Assembly: GCA_963969395.1 (NCBI GenBank)
Contig: OZ017795.1
Location: 23,479,063-23,543,062 of the forward strand
Direction of reading: 5' to 3'
Source: Pseudoscleropodium purum
Taxonomy: Eukaryota > Streptophyta > Bryopsida > Hypnales > Brachytheciaceae
DNA: 64,000 bases
Shown: positions 9,146 to 20,871 of the stretch, in pieces
How positions within the stretch are numbered: position 1 is the first letter of the stretch
Layout: each line of letters begins with the position of its first letter
Notes under the pieces: model-generated
What the model was told of the DNA's origin: nothing
Databases searched by the model: none
Seen by the model: only the letters and a program-made list of their open reading frames with translations
Program-made: the position numbers and the translations under genes

Positions 9146-12100
9146 AGGGATTCATAAATTATACTAGATATGAAAATAATCAACTTGTTTATTTGGGAGA
9201 TGATACAACATCATATACTATCAAAGGATGTGGTGATGTAAACATCAAACTTATGAATGGAGATGAGAAAACCATACCTGATGTATTACATGTACCAGGT
9301 CTTGCAAAGAATTTATTTTCTGCAAAACAATTAGACAAGGTTGGGCTGGCTGGCGGAGAAATACGAATTAAAGATGGAGTATCAACACTCCTAAACAAAT
9401 TCGGTGAAACAATTGCCACATGTAAGTTAAGTCCTGACCTCTATGAATTAGGTAGAACTATTACATGTAGTGCACAACAAATTGCTATCCCAGCTACTAC
9501 AAGTTTAAATAAAGCCAATTTGTGGCACTTGAGATTAGGCCACATAAATCAACATAGATTAAAAGAAATACAAACCATGGAAAAAGGCATTGAATCTTTT
9601 AATGAGAAAGAAATAACTTTATGTCACCCTTGTATAGAAGGCAAACAACACAAACAAAAATTTCCAAAACAAAGTATACAAAGATCTACTGAATTATTAA
9701 GACTTGTACATTCTGACATATGTGGTCCTATGCAAGTCAGCACTCATTCTGGATGCACTTATTTTATTACCTTCATTGATGATTTCTCAAGGTATTGTTA
9801 TGTATACTTAATAAAACATAAATCAGAAGCACTTGATAAGTTTATTGAGTATAAAACATTTGTAGAAAAACAAACCAATCATCAAATTAAAACATTAAGA
9901 TCAGACCGTGGAGGCGAATACATGTCAAATGACTTTAAAGAATTCTGTAAGAAAGAAGGAATAAAACAAGAACTTACCACAGCTTATACACCTCAACAGA
10001 ATGGTGTCTCTGAAAGAAAGAATAGAACATTAGTAAATACAATTCTTGCAATGTTATCCTATTCTAAATTACCTAAATTTTTTTGGGGTGAAGCACTCCA
10101 AACTGCAAATTATCTTCAAAACAGATGCCCTACTAAGGCTGTGACTGAAAATAAAACGCCATTTGAAATGTGGTATGGACATCAGCCCAACTTGTCATAC
10201 ATTAAAATCTTTGGATGCAAAGCCCATGTTTTTATCCCTAAAGAACTGAGAAAGAAATTAGATTCACATTCACAAGAAGCAATATTTTTAGGCTATAGTA
10301 CAGAATCTAAAGCATATCGCCTAATGAATCTTACAAATAAAAGAATCATTATGCCAGAGATGTTATATTTGATGAAGTGACATCTAATGTACCACAAAAG
10401 ATCTTGCCACATGAGGACCTAATGGACTTGGATTTACTTAAAAGACCTTCAACAATTGTAAAGTCTAAACCAGCCACTACACTTCATCATCAAGGTGAGT
10501 ATTTTGAACAATCACAACAAACTATTGATTTAAATAAATCTGATTTTCAACCAATTTCAAATAGTTCTCCAACCTTGGAGACACAATCTCCTTTCCATAA
10601 TGATGTAGTGGAGGCATTTTCTCAACTATCCTTACATAATAATAAGGATAATAATAGCAATTTCTTACCTATTGAGGAAGCTGAAGTCACTTCAGTCTTC
10701 AGAGAGCCAAGCCCTCCACCCAGTTCCTCCAGACCTAAAAGGAATATTAAACCAACAAAACGGTTACTTGAGTCCATACAAGGAAGAAAGGAATATAAGA
10801 GATATTGTTCTAGAGATCATCAAGCTAACATTGTTCTCACCTCTATAGAAGCTCTTCAATCCCTTCAAGAAGCTTTAGAAAGCGTTGATGCTCATGAATG
10901 GCAAGCTGCAGTCACTGCTGAACTCACTTCATTAGAAAAGAACAAGACATGGAATTTAGTTCCACTTCCTTCAAATAGAAAACCAATCAGTTCAAAGTGG
11001 ATTTTTAAAATTAAAACCAAAGCTGATGGCTCTCTTGATAAATACAAGGCTAGGCTAGTAGCAAGAGGATTTACTCAAATTCAAGGTATTGACTATACTG
11101 AGACATTTTCTCCTATAGTCAAACTCAATTCTATCAAAGTACTCCTTGCTCTAGCCACCCAATACAATTTAGAAATTCACCAATTAGATGTCAAGACAGC
11201 ATTTTTATATGGCTTTATTAAAGAAGACATATACATGAGTATACCTGAAGGTTTATCCCTTCCTACAAACACTAATTTGGTATGTAAATTAAATAAATCT
11301 TTATATAGCCTCAAGCAGTCATCTAGGGCATGATACCAAAGATTAGACCAATATTTACTCCTTCACCAATATCAACGATTAGAGTCAGATGCTAATATCT
11401 ATATTAAAAGGGAAGCTCATAATGGTTTTACAATTCTTACCGTATATGTTGACGACTGCATCCTCATTAGCAACCCATGTTGATTTAATTCAGCAAGCCA
11501 AAGATATCCTACAAAAGGAATTTGACATGTCAGATGAGGGCGAAATACATTATACCCTTGGAAATACAATTATTAGAAATCGAGAAGAAGGATGGATCAT
11601 GATACATCAACAAAAATATCTAACAAATAAACTTAAAGAATTCAATATGCTTAATTGTAATCCTTGAAGCACACCAATGCAATCTGGGATTTGTTTAAAT
11701 AAAGAAGAAAGTCCAACCTCTGATCAAGACCCATATCCTTATTCAAAAGTTGTAGGCAGCCTTATGCATGCCATTGTTAATTCACGCCCTGATTGTGCAT
11801 ATACAATCAGCAGCTTAGCCCAATATCTATCTAACTCTAGTATATCACACATCCAAACATTAAAACGAACATTAAGATATATAAAAGGTACCTTATCCTT
11901 TGGAATAAAGTATCAAAAATCAATACAAGGAGATGTGCTTCACGGCTTTTCTGATGCAGATTGGGCAGGTGACAAAGAAACCCGCCGATCTACCTCAGGT
12001 TATTGTTTCCTCCTTGTTGGTGGTGTTATTTCTTGAGGCAGCAAGAAGCAACAGTCAGTAGCACTAACTTCCACAGAATCTGAATACATGGCATTGGCAA

Positions 12101-12408
12101 AGGCTACAGCTGAAGCAATTTGGTTAAGAAAATTATTAAATGAACTTGGTTTTATTCAACAAAATTCAACTATAATCTATTCAGATAGTCAGAGTGCCAT
12201 TGCTTTAAGTGAAAACCCAAAATATCATTCTAGAAGCAAACATGTTGACACACAATACCATTTTACAAGAGAAAAGGTACTTTCACAAGACATTCAGCTC
12301 AAATATGTTCCAACAACAGACATGGCAGCTGATATTTTTACAAAATCATTACCACGAGATAAACATTATCATTGTATGTTTCAACTTGGCATGGGTTTGA
12401 TCTCCCCA
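9130..12408 (+). pseudogene. Copia pol: protease remainder, integrase, RT, RNase H
   Basis: Continuation of pol in pieces. GAG-pre-integrase zinc motif (WHLRLGH, then CHPC) is at about 9,520-9,650. The integrase DDE core has D in HSDICGP near 9,712, D in RSDRGGEY near 9,904 and E in SERKNRT near 10,010. RT contains KARLVARGFTQ and QLDVKTAFL, and the active-site YVDD is at 11,445-11,456. RNase H has DADWAGD near 11,955 and STESEY near 12,075. Frameshifts fall near 9,120-9,140, 10,360-10,380 and 11,460-11,490. TGA stops are at 11,331, 11,665 and 12,034; the first and third replace tryptophans conserved in the family. The element cannot make full Pol. Confidence 0.93.
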
Positions 12409-12907
12409 ATTTCAAGCCCTGCACAAGCACCAACAATCAAAGCATTAATGACTTATACAAAGTCACACCCACCATCCACCTTATGTGGGAGTATCTCTGC
12501 TGATAGATATATTCAAGCAACTAAATCCTTACTTTATCACTTGTTTCCGCCAGTTCCACAATTTGCACCAGACTTTGGTAAGTCTTGGAGTGGGAGACTC
12601 TCTCAACCCTTAGGCTGTAAATTATCCAAGACTTCTCCAAGTGACCAATATTTCAAACACAACCGGATGAATATTTTAAACCCTAAGAAAGATTTCCAAA
12701 TTGAAACAAGCTTAGCTCATAAGGACCAGCACAGTAAACATCAAGGTCAAATCCAAAATCCAAAGACAAAGTCAAAGGCAATGTGGCCCATGCCTCATGG
12801 GCTCATCTATTCAAACAACTAACACAAGCAGAAAAAGGTTCAGCAAATAAAGGACGTTCCTTTTCAAAAGTACCTGGTTCCATCTTATCAAAGTCCGGAT
12901 TATGCTC

Positions 12908-13150
12908 CTAATAAGCCAACCAACCAAAGCACCCAAAGCCAGTACCAGTGCAATTATTGCAATCACCTGAATTTATCACAATAGTGCAAGCAAAAGCAGA
13001 CAATCCAAGGCTGCTTACCTCGGCAAAGCCCACACTTAACGGAACAGCTCGTCTCCAACAAGGTGCCCTTCGAAGCAGCACGACAAGGAGCTTCCAGCGT
13101 CGCAGCTGCCAGTGCCATGCACGAGGTTTCGTTTTCCATACCACAGCAGC
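12908..13150 (-). pseudogene. Possible captured host gene fragment, antisense, Cys-rich
   Basis: On the minus strand, a frame beginning near 13,130 (MENETSCMALAAATLE) reaches CGLCR at a donor-like GAG/GTAAGC (GT at 13,018-13,017). Past an acceptor-like TTCAG at 12,967 the frame continues GDCNNCTGTGFGCFG and stops. The joined motif has CxxC pairs and GxG like DnaJ-type zinc fingers of plastid proteins, and the start resembles a transit peptide. The presumed intron would be only 52 bp, short for a plant, so this may be chance. Base composition differs from the surrounding element. Confidence 0.3.
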
Positions 13151-13880
13151 TTATCGAAAAACATGATCTTTGCCATCACACTGAGGCACTTCGCTGCCAT
13201 ACTAAGGTGCTTCTCCACCACACGCAACTACTTCGCTGGCACCCTGAAGAACAACTCCACGCCCGTGCTATCCATGCATAAGGGAGAAACAATCGGCGAA
13301 GACACAGACATAGATGCAAGCAAAGACTCCAAAACGAATTGCAGAGAGATTCCAACGAGACCAGAAGCGAGAAGCAACAAAGGAACAGAGCGGCGGTGTC
13401 GAGTAGAGAGGAGCGCGCTTTAGGAACACATGGGGTGTTTGGCTGCAACTGTTTGTTGTATATTCAGTGTCTTATTCAATCTTCAATCTTCAATCTTCAA
13501 ATGGTGCCCGTCGGCCTATCCTGTGTAGGCTCTAGATAGGTATAAGGGTCAAGGAAGGGATAAGAAACCACGAGATACGGGACGGGTAAAACGGGACAGT
13601 AGACACGAGCTACCGTCCGAATGATGGGATCCTAAACCTCAAATTCACGGTCTGCTGACCAAAACTCCAGACCATGAGAACAAGCAAGTCTCGACCATGT
13701 GGGCCATTAACCCCACTTCGTCACCACGACAATAAATGGGGTTGAGTCTTGGTTTTACCCAGACCGCCCGCAACCAGGGTTGCAAAGCAAAAGGAAATAA
13801 AAGACAACAAGCCTCCAAATCAGGCTAGGAATAACAAAGCCACATCCCACACATACATATAAAAAAAACCCAAAACATTC

Positions 13881-13955
13881 CTCTTCAAGTCTTTAATCTT
13901 CAGGTCTTCAATCTTCAAGTCTTCAATCTTCAAGTCTTCAATCTTCAAGTCTTCA
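13881..13955 (+). repeat. 15-bp minisatellite inside copia 3' region
   Basis: About four to five units of cttcaagtcttcaat with small variants; a shorter related run (caatcttcaatcttcaat) lies at about 13,477-13,500. Confidence 0.85.
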
Positions 13956-14029
13956 TGTTTTGATAAAAACAATGAGAAATCTTTAGAGCCGTACCCTAAA
14001 GTAGCTGCGACCTTTTATCTAGTGCCACA

Positions 14030-14840
14030 GATGGCTCACAACTCCAAATGCTAACTGCAATAGCATTTTGGAAAGCTAACACAGTAACCTAACACCTCTC
14101 CAAATTTCACTTTATTTTAAACTACTGTCCAAAAGTTATAGGCAAACAAAGTGGCGGCTCTTCTCTTCCTTGCCAACCAACCATAGCCTCTTCAAACTTC
14201 TTATAACTTTTGATTTACAAACCCTGAACACAAGTGTGATAGCAATTTGAAAAGCTAACACGTCCGGCTACAACATGTGAAAATTTCACTAAGAACTAAA
14301 ACTCTGTCCATAAGTTACAGCTCAACAAAGTCTCGGTCTCCTATTTTGAGAACCCACTCAACCTCTAAACTTCTACACTCTATAATTTCTTCAATAAAAC
14401 TCCAAATAGCTCGTGTGATAGCTATTTAGAGAGATAAATAAATAAACTAACACTCATAAAATTTTCAAAAGAAATCCTTATACTGACCGAAGGTTATGGC
14501 CCTCCAAAGTTTCGGCCTTGTTCTTCACAAGTGGCAGCCAACCTCCAAGTCATCACACCTCCATAACTTTTTCCTCCAAACTCCAAATCTTAAGTTTAAT
14601 GACTCTTTGGAAATCTAAGATTAAGATGAACACGCTTCCAAAGTCCCTTTGCAAATTGATGGACTGAACGTTAGCTATGGCTTGACAAAGTCTCAGCCTT
14701 TCTTCATGAAAGGCACTAAAACTCCTCAAATTCAAACGCTCATAACTTTTTCATCTTAACTCCAAATCAAACTTGCAAACTCATTTTGGAAAGTCAATTT
14801 CATAAGGAACAATCTCACCAAATTTCATTATCAAAGGCCT
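14030..14840 (+). repeat. Degenerate repeats of about 185 bp in copia 3' region
   Basis: Four to five imperfect units share, in order, cataactttt, actccaaatc, a tgtgatagc/ttggaaagcta block, caccaaatttcac, and a tgtccataagttac...caaagtctcggcc block. Examples begin near 14,030, 14,200, 14,390, 14,560 and 14,740. Units are too diverged for recent amplification. Confidence 0.6.
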
Positions 14841-15199
14841 CATACAATGGGAGATATCACTCCTCGAAGTTTTCGGATTTACTTTCACACTCAAGTTTCT
14901 CTATACACTCCTACACACACGCCAAAAAGAATCTCTCCACACTCTCCTACACCCCCATTTCAAGCAAGGAGGTGGGGCACATCAGCCCATACTCCTCTAC
15001 TTTCAAGCCCCACCAAAGATGCTCCTTTCTTTTCCCTTATTTTATTTTTATTTTTCAAATCCATCTAATCCCTTAACAATTTTATTTAATGGAAAGGCAA
15101 AAACACATGAGCCTTCCAATCAACTAGATAAGTAAAATTAAATGAACAAACCTAATAAAAAAAATCACTAAAGAGTAGCCACGTGCCCTTATAGGTATA

Positions 15200-15500
15200 A
15201 AAGCGTTGAAAATCATCCTACAGTCGCCAAGTCGCAAACTTGGTTGGCTAGAGAAGCGATGGTCTTTGGCCACCCGCCAGTCCGGGTTCGAATCCAATTG
15301 GACTCGTCGAGCGGCTTGGGTGGCCTACGGCTTGGCAAGCAAGTGAGGCAGGAAATTGGATCAGCCAACCCGCCATCTATCCCCCTGAGTTGTGCCTGTG
15401 ACAAGACGGTGCAACATCCAAATGCCAACAGGCGCTCCTTTGCATCAAACCGTGGTTCTTACCACGACCAACTCCTTTTATCTCAACTCTTTGTTTATTG
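15200..15500 (+). mobile_element. tRNA-derived SINE candidate within the copia element
   Basis: Pol III-like box A TGGCTAGAGAAG (15,245-15,256) and box B GGTTCGAATCC (15,285-15,295) are 40 bases apart, as in tRNA genes. The T-arm cannot pair beyond two bases (CCGGG against CCAAT), so it is not a functional tRNA. A unique GC-rich body follows and a T-rich end lies near 15,475-15,500. SINE boundaries and target duplications were not resolved. Confidence 0.5.
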
Positions 15501-15704
15501 AAACTCAAACACACAAAGCTCAGTAGATATATTTACATGATGGAAGAATTTCCAACAGGACAGCGACATGGCACAGCTACAGAGGAACAGTTGCAACTCT
15601 AAACCCTAGCCATAAAGCAAACCCTACAAATAAAGGAAGAAGACCGTTTTGGATGAATGTGATATAATCTTCATCAATATGGATGAAAAGTAAACTAGTA
15701 TATT

Positions 15705-15712
15705 AGTGGGAG
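15705..15712 (+). other. Copia polypurine tract
   Basis: AGTGGGAG immediately before the 3' LTR, a slightly mutated plus-strand priming site. Confidence 0.85.
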
Positions 15713-15883
15713 TATTGGATACGTAATACAGTATGTATATAGTACTCTAGTTAGAATACTAACTTAACAGTTGTGACTTTACATTTACAGAGAGTTGTGT
15801 CCATTAAGGAATACCTTTTGGACAAGCATAAGGAATGTATTGTCTCATTCTATTTAATATAATATACACATATTTTTCCCACA
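15713..15883 (+). repeat. Copia 3' LTR
   Basis: 171 bp, TATTGGATACG...TTTTCCCACA, followed by ATGTG, the same five bases that precede the 5' LTR. Confidence 0.95.
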
Positions 15884-17657
15884 ATGTGATGATGGAAGTT
15901 CTATAGTTCAAGGTAGTTCAAGCTTGTACAAGTGGCTCTGATGAAAACCTCACCATAGATGGAAGACTAGAATGTCATAAAATTGCATGTGATGATGGAA
16001 AATGTTGCATAGGGGACTTTGTACTTCAATTTTTTGGAGTGCATAAAATTATAGCTTGTATTCATTTCAAAATAATAACAAGTTGAGTAATTTTCTTATA
16101 CTTAAATGCAATTTAGTATAAGAAATTGGAAGAGAGTCAAATGAAGAATGAAATTTCATAATTATCTCTTGATGATCATTTTTTTCCTCCTCATGACCAT
16201 TGTTAATTTTGAACTTTCAAAAGTTTAGAAGTAGTTAAATGTGGTGTGGGGCACTATTATTAAAAGAATAAATGGACCAAGATGTAAAACAATAGTTGGA
16301 TATAATGGTCGCAAGCTATGAGATTGTAGTTGTTGCTTACTAGGATGTTTTTCCTCCACACCACATTTGAAGCTTTTATGTTGTACTCCCCATTTTGCAC
16401 GATGTACTATAATTAGCATTTTATAAATGATAAAGCTTTAAAAACGATGGGATCTATTGGCTTGGCAGTTAGAACAATGCTTCATGAGGAAAATCATAGA
16501 GTTTCTACTATTGTGAATATTGTGTCATGAATTGATTGACCATTGATGATATTCTTAGGCATGATTTGCCAAGGCTACTATAATTTTGCCTTCAAACTTA
16601 CTTTCAATGGGGTCTATTTCGGTCATCCAAAGTTTAAACTAGATATTGTTGTGTTTGTTTTAAGTGTTTTTAAATGGGCTTCTAACAATAGTAGTTACTC
16701 CAAAGTATTATTTCCATACACATCATTCAAAATATGTTTTATTTCTTGAACAATTTTTCTCAAGGCATTGAAGATGCCCTAAGAGCCAAAGACAATATGA
16801 CTCGTAACTTTAGGTTATAGAATAAAGAAAAGATGTACATTGTACAACAAGTAGAAGGGATTGCAAAATTGCAATTAGGTGTTTTGTATTTATTTCCAAT
16901 ATCTCATATGAAGGCATTTAGATAATATGGATAAGTTTGTGCAACTAGGACATGCACTAAGGTAGCTAAAGTTCTTAGAGCTCCCATCTAAGAGCTAAAA
17001 ACTATGTTGGGGAGGTTATCCTTCTTAAAATATTTTTCAGTAAATTTTCCTTGAAAGACAAATGGGATTGGCATTTATTCCAAGTCGTTTCATGTTTTCT
17101 AGAGCTTTGCGAAATTAGTTATGAATTTTTGAAGTTGAAACTCATAGTCAATAAAAGAGTTCACTTTTTGAAATGTATAATGTTTTGTATATTGCTGGTG
17201 TAATAAGAAAGCAAATTGTACTTGTGGATTGAGGACGCTTTTAGAGCTTGAGCGCCTTAAAGACTTCCTACATGACAATATCAAAAAGAAAGAATGTTGA
17301 CATTTTTAACCCTTCAAGGGTGAATGACAAAGAATACTTCTATGTAGGACAAAAGGGCAACTATTCATCCTCGGAATTTTATGTAGAAAGGGAAGGTTCG
17401 TGAAAGGTTAACGCTCTTCTTCTCTGACTTTTGTTTCTGGTATCGTCAGAGTTGCAGGGAATTGTAACAAGGGACACGAAGTAGTGAGAGGGAAGTCGCC
17501 TTCTCGCAGACGGCAGGAACTCTCCTGGTTTCGGAATCGTTGCGACGGCAGATTGGCGATCAGCAGGCGGTGCATTTGTAAGCTTAGTTTCTTGTGAGCA
17601 CAGCAGACGGAGTGGATGCAACGAATCAACCTGCTTCAGAGTATTTTGGAGGTACGG

Positions 17658-18996
17658 GAGTTTCCGATATTTTCATCTTTTGGCTTCAGTTTGAAGGTGT
17701 AGAGTTAGTGGCTCTTGCTATAAGACTCAAGCTGTCTCTAAGTTAACTAATTTAGTGAAGAGGATGAGAGTGAGCTCGCACAAAGAAGAAATGACTGCAT
17801 GATTCTCGTCTTAATACATTCTCCGTCATTTTCGAAAACTCTGTCAAGGATTTACTTGCTGCAATATTCGCCCTTCGAAATTTAGCACAGAATGAGGGTT
17901 ATGGATCTTTTAGAAAGGTAGACCGTGGGGGAAGTTCCGGGATTGCAGCATGCGTGAATTGCAGAGTCGAAGGATTTATTATACATCCGTGTTTACTAAG
18001 AATTGATAGCATTAACCTTTAAATTATGTACGCGTAATATGGGAGTCCCGGCATTCAGTAATTCATCTTGTTCTTCAGTTTGGAAGTGTAGTGTCATTAG
18101 TTATTGTTGTCGGGTCTCTAGTGAAGAGAATGAGAGTCCAGAGAGCTCGCTCAAAGAAGAAATGACTGCGTGATTCTCCTCTTAATATATTCTCCATCTT
18201 TTTCGAAAACTTGGTCAAGGATTCACTTGCTGGAATTTTCGACGTTCCATATTTAGCACAGAGTCAAGGTTCTGAATTCTTTCTAGAGAGGTAGACCATG
18301 GGGCGATTACTGGGATTGCAGCATGCATGAATTGGAGAGTTGAAGGATTTATTACCTTTCTTGAAGACTTGATAGCGAGCGCTATTCTTTAAGGTATGTA
18401 CGCGTCCAAATTAGCATTTGAGGATGATTTAGAGTGTTATCTTGTCTCAATTTGAAACTTGGATCATTTCGGCGATTGAAGGAGGGTTCTGATGCATCTT
18501 AGTGAGTTAGTTTGTAGTTTTTGGACTCCATATGACTAAATTGTGAATAAAGTACGAATTTCGAAGTGTTGATTATTGGTGTAACAAAAATTGAATCTGG
18601 ATTTCATGTGGAGATTGTGTACATTTTGGACAAGAATCTTCAGGGATCTCATTTGGGTAAGAGTTGAAAACTTGCAACTTGGTGTCGTTAAAATTACACG
18701 CTAGGGTTTGCAATTTTTTTCGGAAAAGGCTGCTGATGGAGCTTGTGAATGTTTGATGGTCATGCAGGTGATGGTTCCTACAGTGCAATCGAAGATTTTT
18801 CTTTCTTGGATTCCTGAGTTAGTAGAGCGGAGTAGGAATCATGAATTGCAAGCTCTATATGTTTATGCTTCTGCAGTGATAGATATTTTGAATCGTATCA
18901 CATTGATGGATGCAGGTCCTCTTCACTAGCGAGTACAAGAACCCCATCAGGCTCTTTATTCACACCAGCCTTAGGGTTGCTCTTCTTCTCCTTTCC
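17658..18996 (+). promoter_or_regulatory. Kinase B leader with internal direct duplication
   Basis: Same structure as in copy A: unit 1 at about 17,658-18,042 and unit 2 from 18,043. The donor-like GTATGT is at 18,394 and the acceptor-like catgcag near 18,767. From the donor onward B is almost identical to C. Confidence 0.55.
18756..18929 (+). other. Possible upstream ORF or 5' exon of kinase B
   Basis: Same peptide as in copy A, 57 codons from ATG 18,756, ending ...MDAGPLH before a TAG. It overlaps in another frame an ATG at 18,910 that is in frame with the kinase and would add 29 residues. Which start is used cannot be decided from sequence. Confidence 0.35.
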
Positions 18997-20871
18997 ATGG
19001 ACTTTCTATGGGTTGAGGAGCCCCGCGTGGCAGAGGCTGGACACCTGACTAGATTCCGGAGCATTCCAGAGCATCTAAGGATTTCATCATCTGACTTGCA
19101 TATAGGAAAACTCATTGGCGTTGGAAGCTCTAGCGAGGTCAAAAGTGCCACTTGGCTTGGTTGCAAGGTTGCGGTCAAAGAACTCACCATTGATGACTTC
19201 CAAGTTTTCGAACCTTACCCCAAGGAACTGGAGATCTTAATGAGGCTTCCACATCCGCATGTAGTGCAACTTTTGGGATTCAACGTGGACCTTCGGCAAA
19301 GAAAGGTGTCCATAGTGATGGAACGCTTGGAAACGAACCTGCAAGGAGTTATGAATGATCGTGTCAGGGCATCAAGGGCTCCTCCCTTTGATGGCTGCGA
19401 AGTTATTGACATTGCCACGAAGATTGCTTTGGGTATGAAGTTCTTGCATGGCCGAGAAGTTGTACACGGATCCTTGACTGATGACATTATTTTGATGAAT
19501 GTGCATACTGATGGCCAGTTTGACATCAAGATCGGCGGTTTTGCGTTCTCAGATCATGCCAGAAACTTGTCAAAAGCTGCAGATGTTTATAACTTTTTTA
19601 CACTTTGCATTGCACTCCTATCAGGATGGGAACTCTTGTTCTTGTTGCCTTCCAGCTCTGTAAATTTAAAACAGGATGTTAGAAAAGCAGCGGCTAAGTT
19701 AGAGCTTCCTCCTGGCATTGGTGACGACCTCGCGGAGCTTATTCTCAATTGCGCGGATGAAGACCCAGAGAACAGGCCTGGGTTTTCTGCAATATGTGAC
19801 AGATTGGCCACCATCCGTGCTGCATGTGATCAAGCCCGAGAGCAAACGACGGTGACAGAGGACTGTGCGTTACAATGGACCACCCAAAACGACGATGAAG
19901 GAGACAAATGCCTGGAGATTGCAAGTATGTTACAAACATTGCCGATCCATCTGTCCATAGACCCTGCTGATGTAGAGTGGAGACGACCCATTGGAGCCGG
20001 AGGCAGCAACGAAGTTTACGAAGTGAATTGGCTGGGATGCGCATTTGCAGTGAAGAGGTTCAAGTCGTTCTCTCTGAGTTTCAGAGAGGAAGTGGACTTT
20101 CTTATGAAGCTTCAGCATCCACACATTTCTCGGTTGATCGGCGTTTCTGTGGATGACAATGGCGGCTGGATCATGATGGAGCGCATGGACATGGATCTCC
20201 GAAAACTGATCAATTCTCGCTTACAGCTCTTGCGCAAGGAAGGTCGGACATCTTCCCCTCTGTTCAGCGGCGCTGAAGCTCAGGAGCTGTGCCTCAAGAT
20301 AGCTCTGGGTTTGAACTTCCTTCACTCCAAGAATGTCGTCCACAGGGACATCAAAGCAGCGAACGTGTTGGTCCACGACCATTGTGGACGGTTTGATGTG
20401 AAAATCACTGATTTTGGAGTATCCCATCGTATTGGGAACTCGAATGTTGCGCACCGTGTAGGCACAAATCTGTGGCGAGCTCCCGAGGTCCTAAGGGCCA
20501 AGAGAAGCGAGCTCAAAGCTGAGCAGCTAATGAAGACGGATGTGTACAGCTTCGCTATGACATGCTACGAAATCCTGACGGGTAATGCGCCCCACGAGCA
20601 TTTGAGTGAGAGAGACGTGATTGAGAAGCGCAGGCCGACGCTCCCGGCTGGACTACATCCAGACTTGGCAAGGTTCATCTCGAAGTGTTGGAACGATGAT
20701 CCTGAGGTGAGGCCCAAGTTCTCCACAATATGTGATGTCCTTGGTAGCATGCCTTTTGGAAATGTGTTGCCGCTACGCAGTCGAGTGGAGTCATGGACGG
20801 AGCGTGTGCAAAGAAGGTCGCTCCCACTCAGCCGATGCTTGGGATTGACATTCGGCAGACAAGAGATTTAG
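18997..20871 (+). CDS. Tandem pseudokinase-kinase protein, copy B
   Basis: 624 residues from ATG 18,997, chosen because it is in the same ccATGGac context as copy A; an in-frame ATG at 18,910 would give 653. Domain 1: GVGSSSEV loop, K61, HGS in place of HRD (157-159), GFA in place of DFG. Domain 2: K353, HRD with D452, DFG 472-474, APE 495-497. Private changes in the kinase half include K for R and S for A in the LMKLQHPHIS stretch, H for Y in NAPHEHL, R for G in LARFISK and R for M near the C-terminus. Its pseudokinase half is the same as that of copy C. Activity of domain 2 is inferred from intact motifs. Confidence 0.9.
   Translation: MDFLWVEEPRVAEAGHLTRFRSIPEHLRISSSDLHIGKLIGVGSSSEVKSATWLGCKVAVKELTIDDFQVFEPYPKELEILMRLPHPHVVQLLGFNVDLRQRKVSIVMERLETNLQGVMNDRVRASRAPPFDGCEVIDIATKIALGMKFLHGREVVHGSLTDDIILMNVHTDGQFDIKIGGFAFSDHARNLSKAADVYNFFTLCIALLSGWELLFLLPSSSVNLKQDVRKAAAKLELPPGIGDDLAELILNCADEDPENRPGFSAICDRLATIRAACDQAREQTTVTEDCALQWTTQNDDEGDKCLEIASMLQTLPIHLSIDPADVEWRRPIGAGGSNEVYEVNWLGCAFAVKRFKSFSLSFREEVDFLMKLQHPHISRLIGVSVDDNGGWIMMERMDMDLRKLINSRLQLLRKEGRTSSPLFSGAEAQELCLKIALGLNFLHSKNVVHRDIKAANVLVHDHCGRFDVKITDFGVSHRIGNSNVAHRVGTNLWRAPEVLRAKRSELKAEQLMKTDVYSFAMTCYEILTGNAPHEHLSERDVIEKRRPTLPAGLHPDLARFISKCWNDDPEVRPKFSTICDVLGSMPFGNVLPLRSRVESWTERVQRRSLPLSRCLGLTFGRQEI

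Larger units (their letters stand above)
12409..15704 (+). other. Long non-pol 3' region of the copia element
   Basis: About 3.3 kb between the end of RNase H and the 3' LTR, where copia elements usually have a few hundred bases. It holds, in order, an open extension of the pol frame to 12,822, a GC-richer stretch (about 12,900-13,450) with an antisense cysteine-rich frame, a cttcaatcttcaagt repeat, four or five degenerate repeats of about 185 bp, and a tRNA-like SINE candidate. Confidence 0.75.
7619..15883 (+). mobile_element. Ty1/copia LTR retrotransposon, complete but coding-defective
   Basis: 8,265 bp with two 171-bp LTRs (about 7 differences by eye, near 4 percent), initiator-Met-tRNA primer site, gag, protease, integrase, reverse transcriptase and RNase H in the copia order, a purine-rich tract, and a 5-bp target duplication ATGTG (7,614-7,618 and 15,884-15,888). 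LTRs begin TA instead of TG and end CA. Pol is broken by three frameshifts and three TGA codons. The 3.3 kb between pol and the 3' LTR is unusually long and holds other sequence. The homologous place in unit C (about 29,735-29,760) is uninterrupted, so the insertion followed duplication. Confidence 0.95.

Noticed and set aside
12088..12822. Envelope-like ORF after copia RNase H
   Set aside because: The frame is simply the RNase H frame continuing; the extension has no signal peptide or membrane segments.
15238..15305. Functional tRNA gene
   Set aside because: Boxes A and B are present but T-arm and acceptor arms do not pair, so a SINE-like derivative is more likely.
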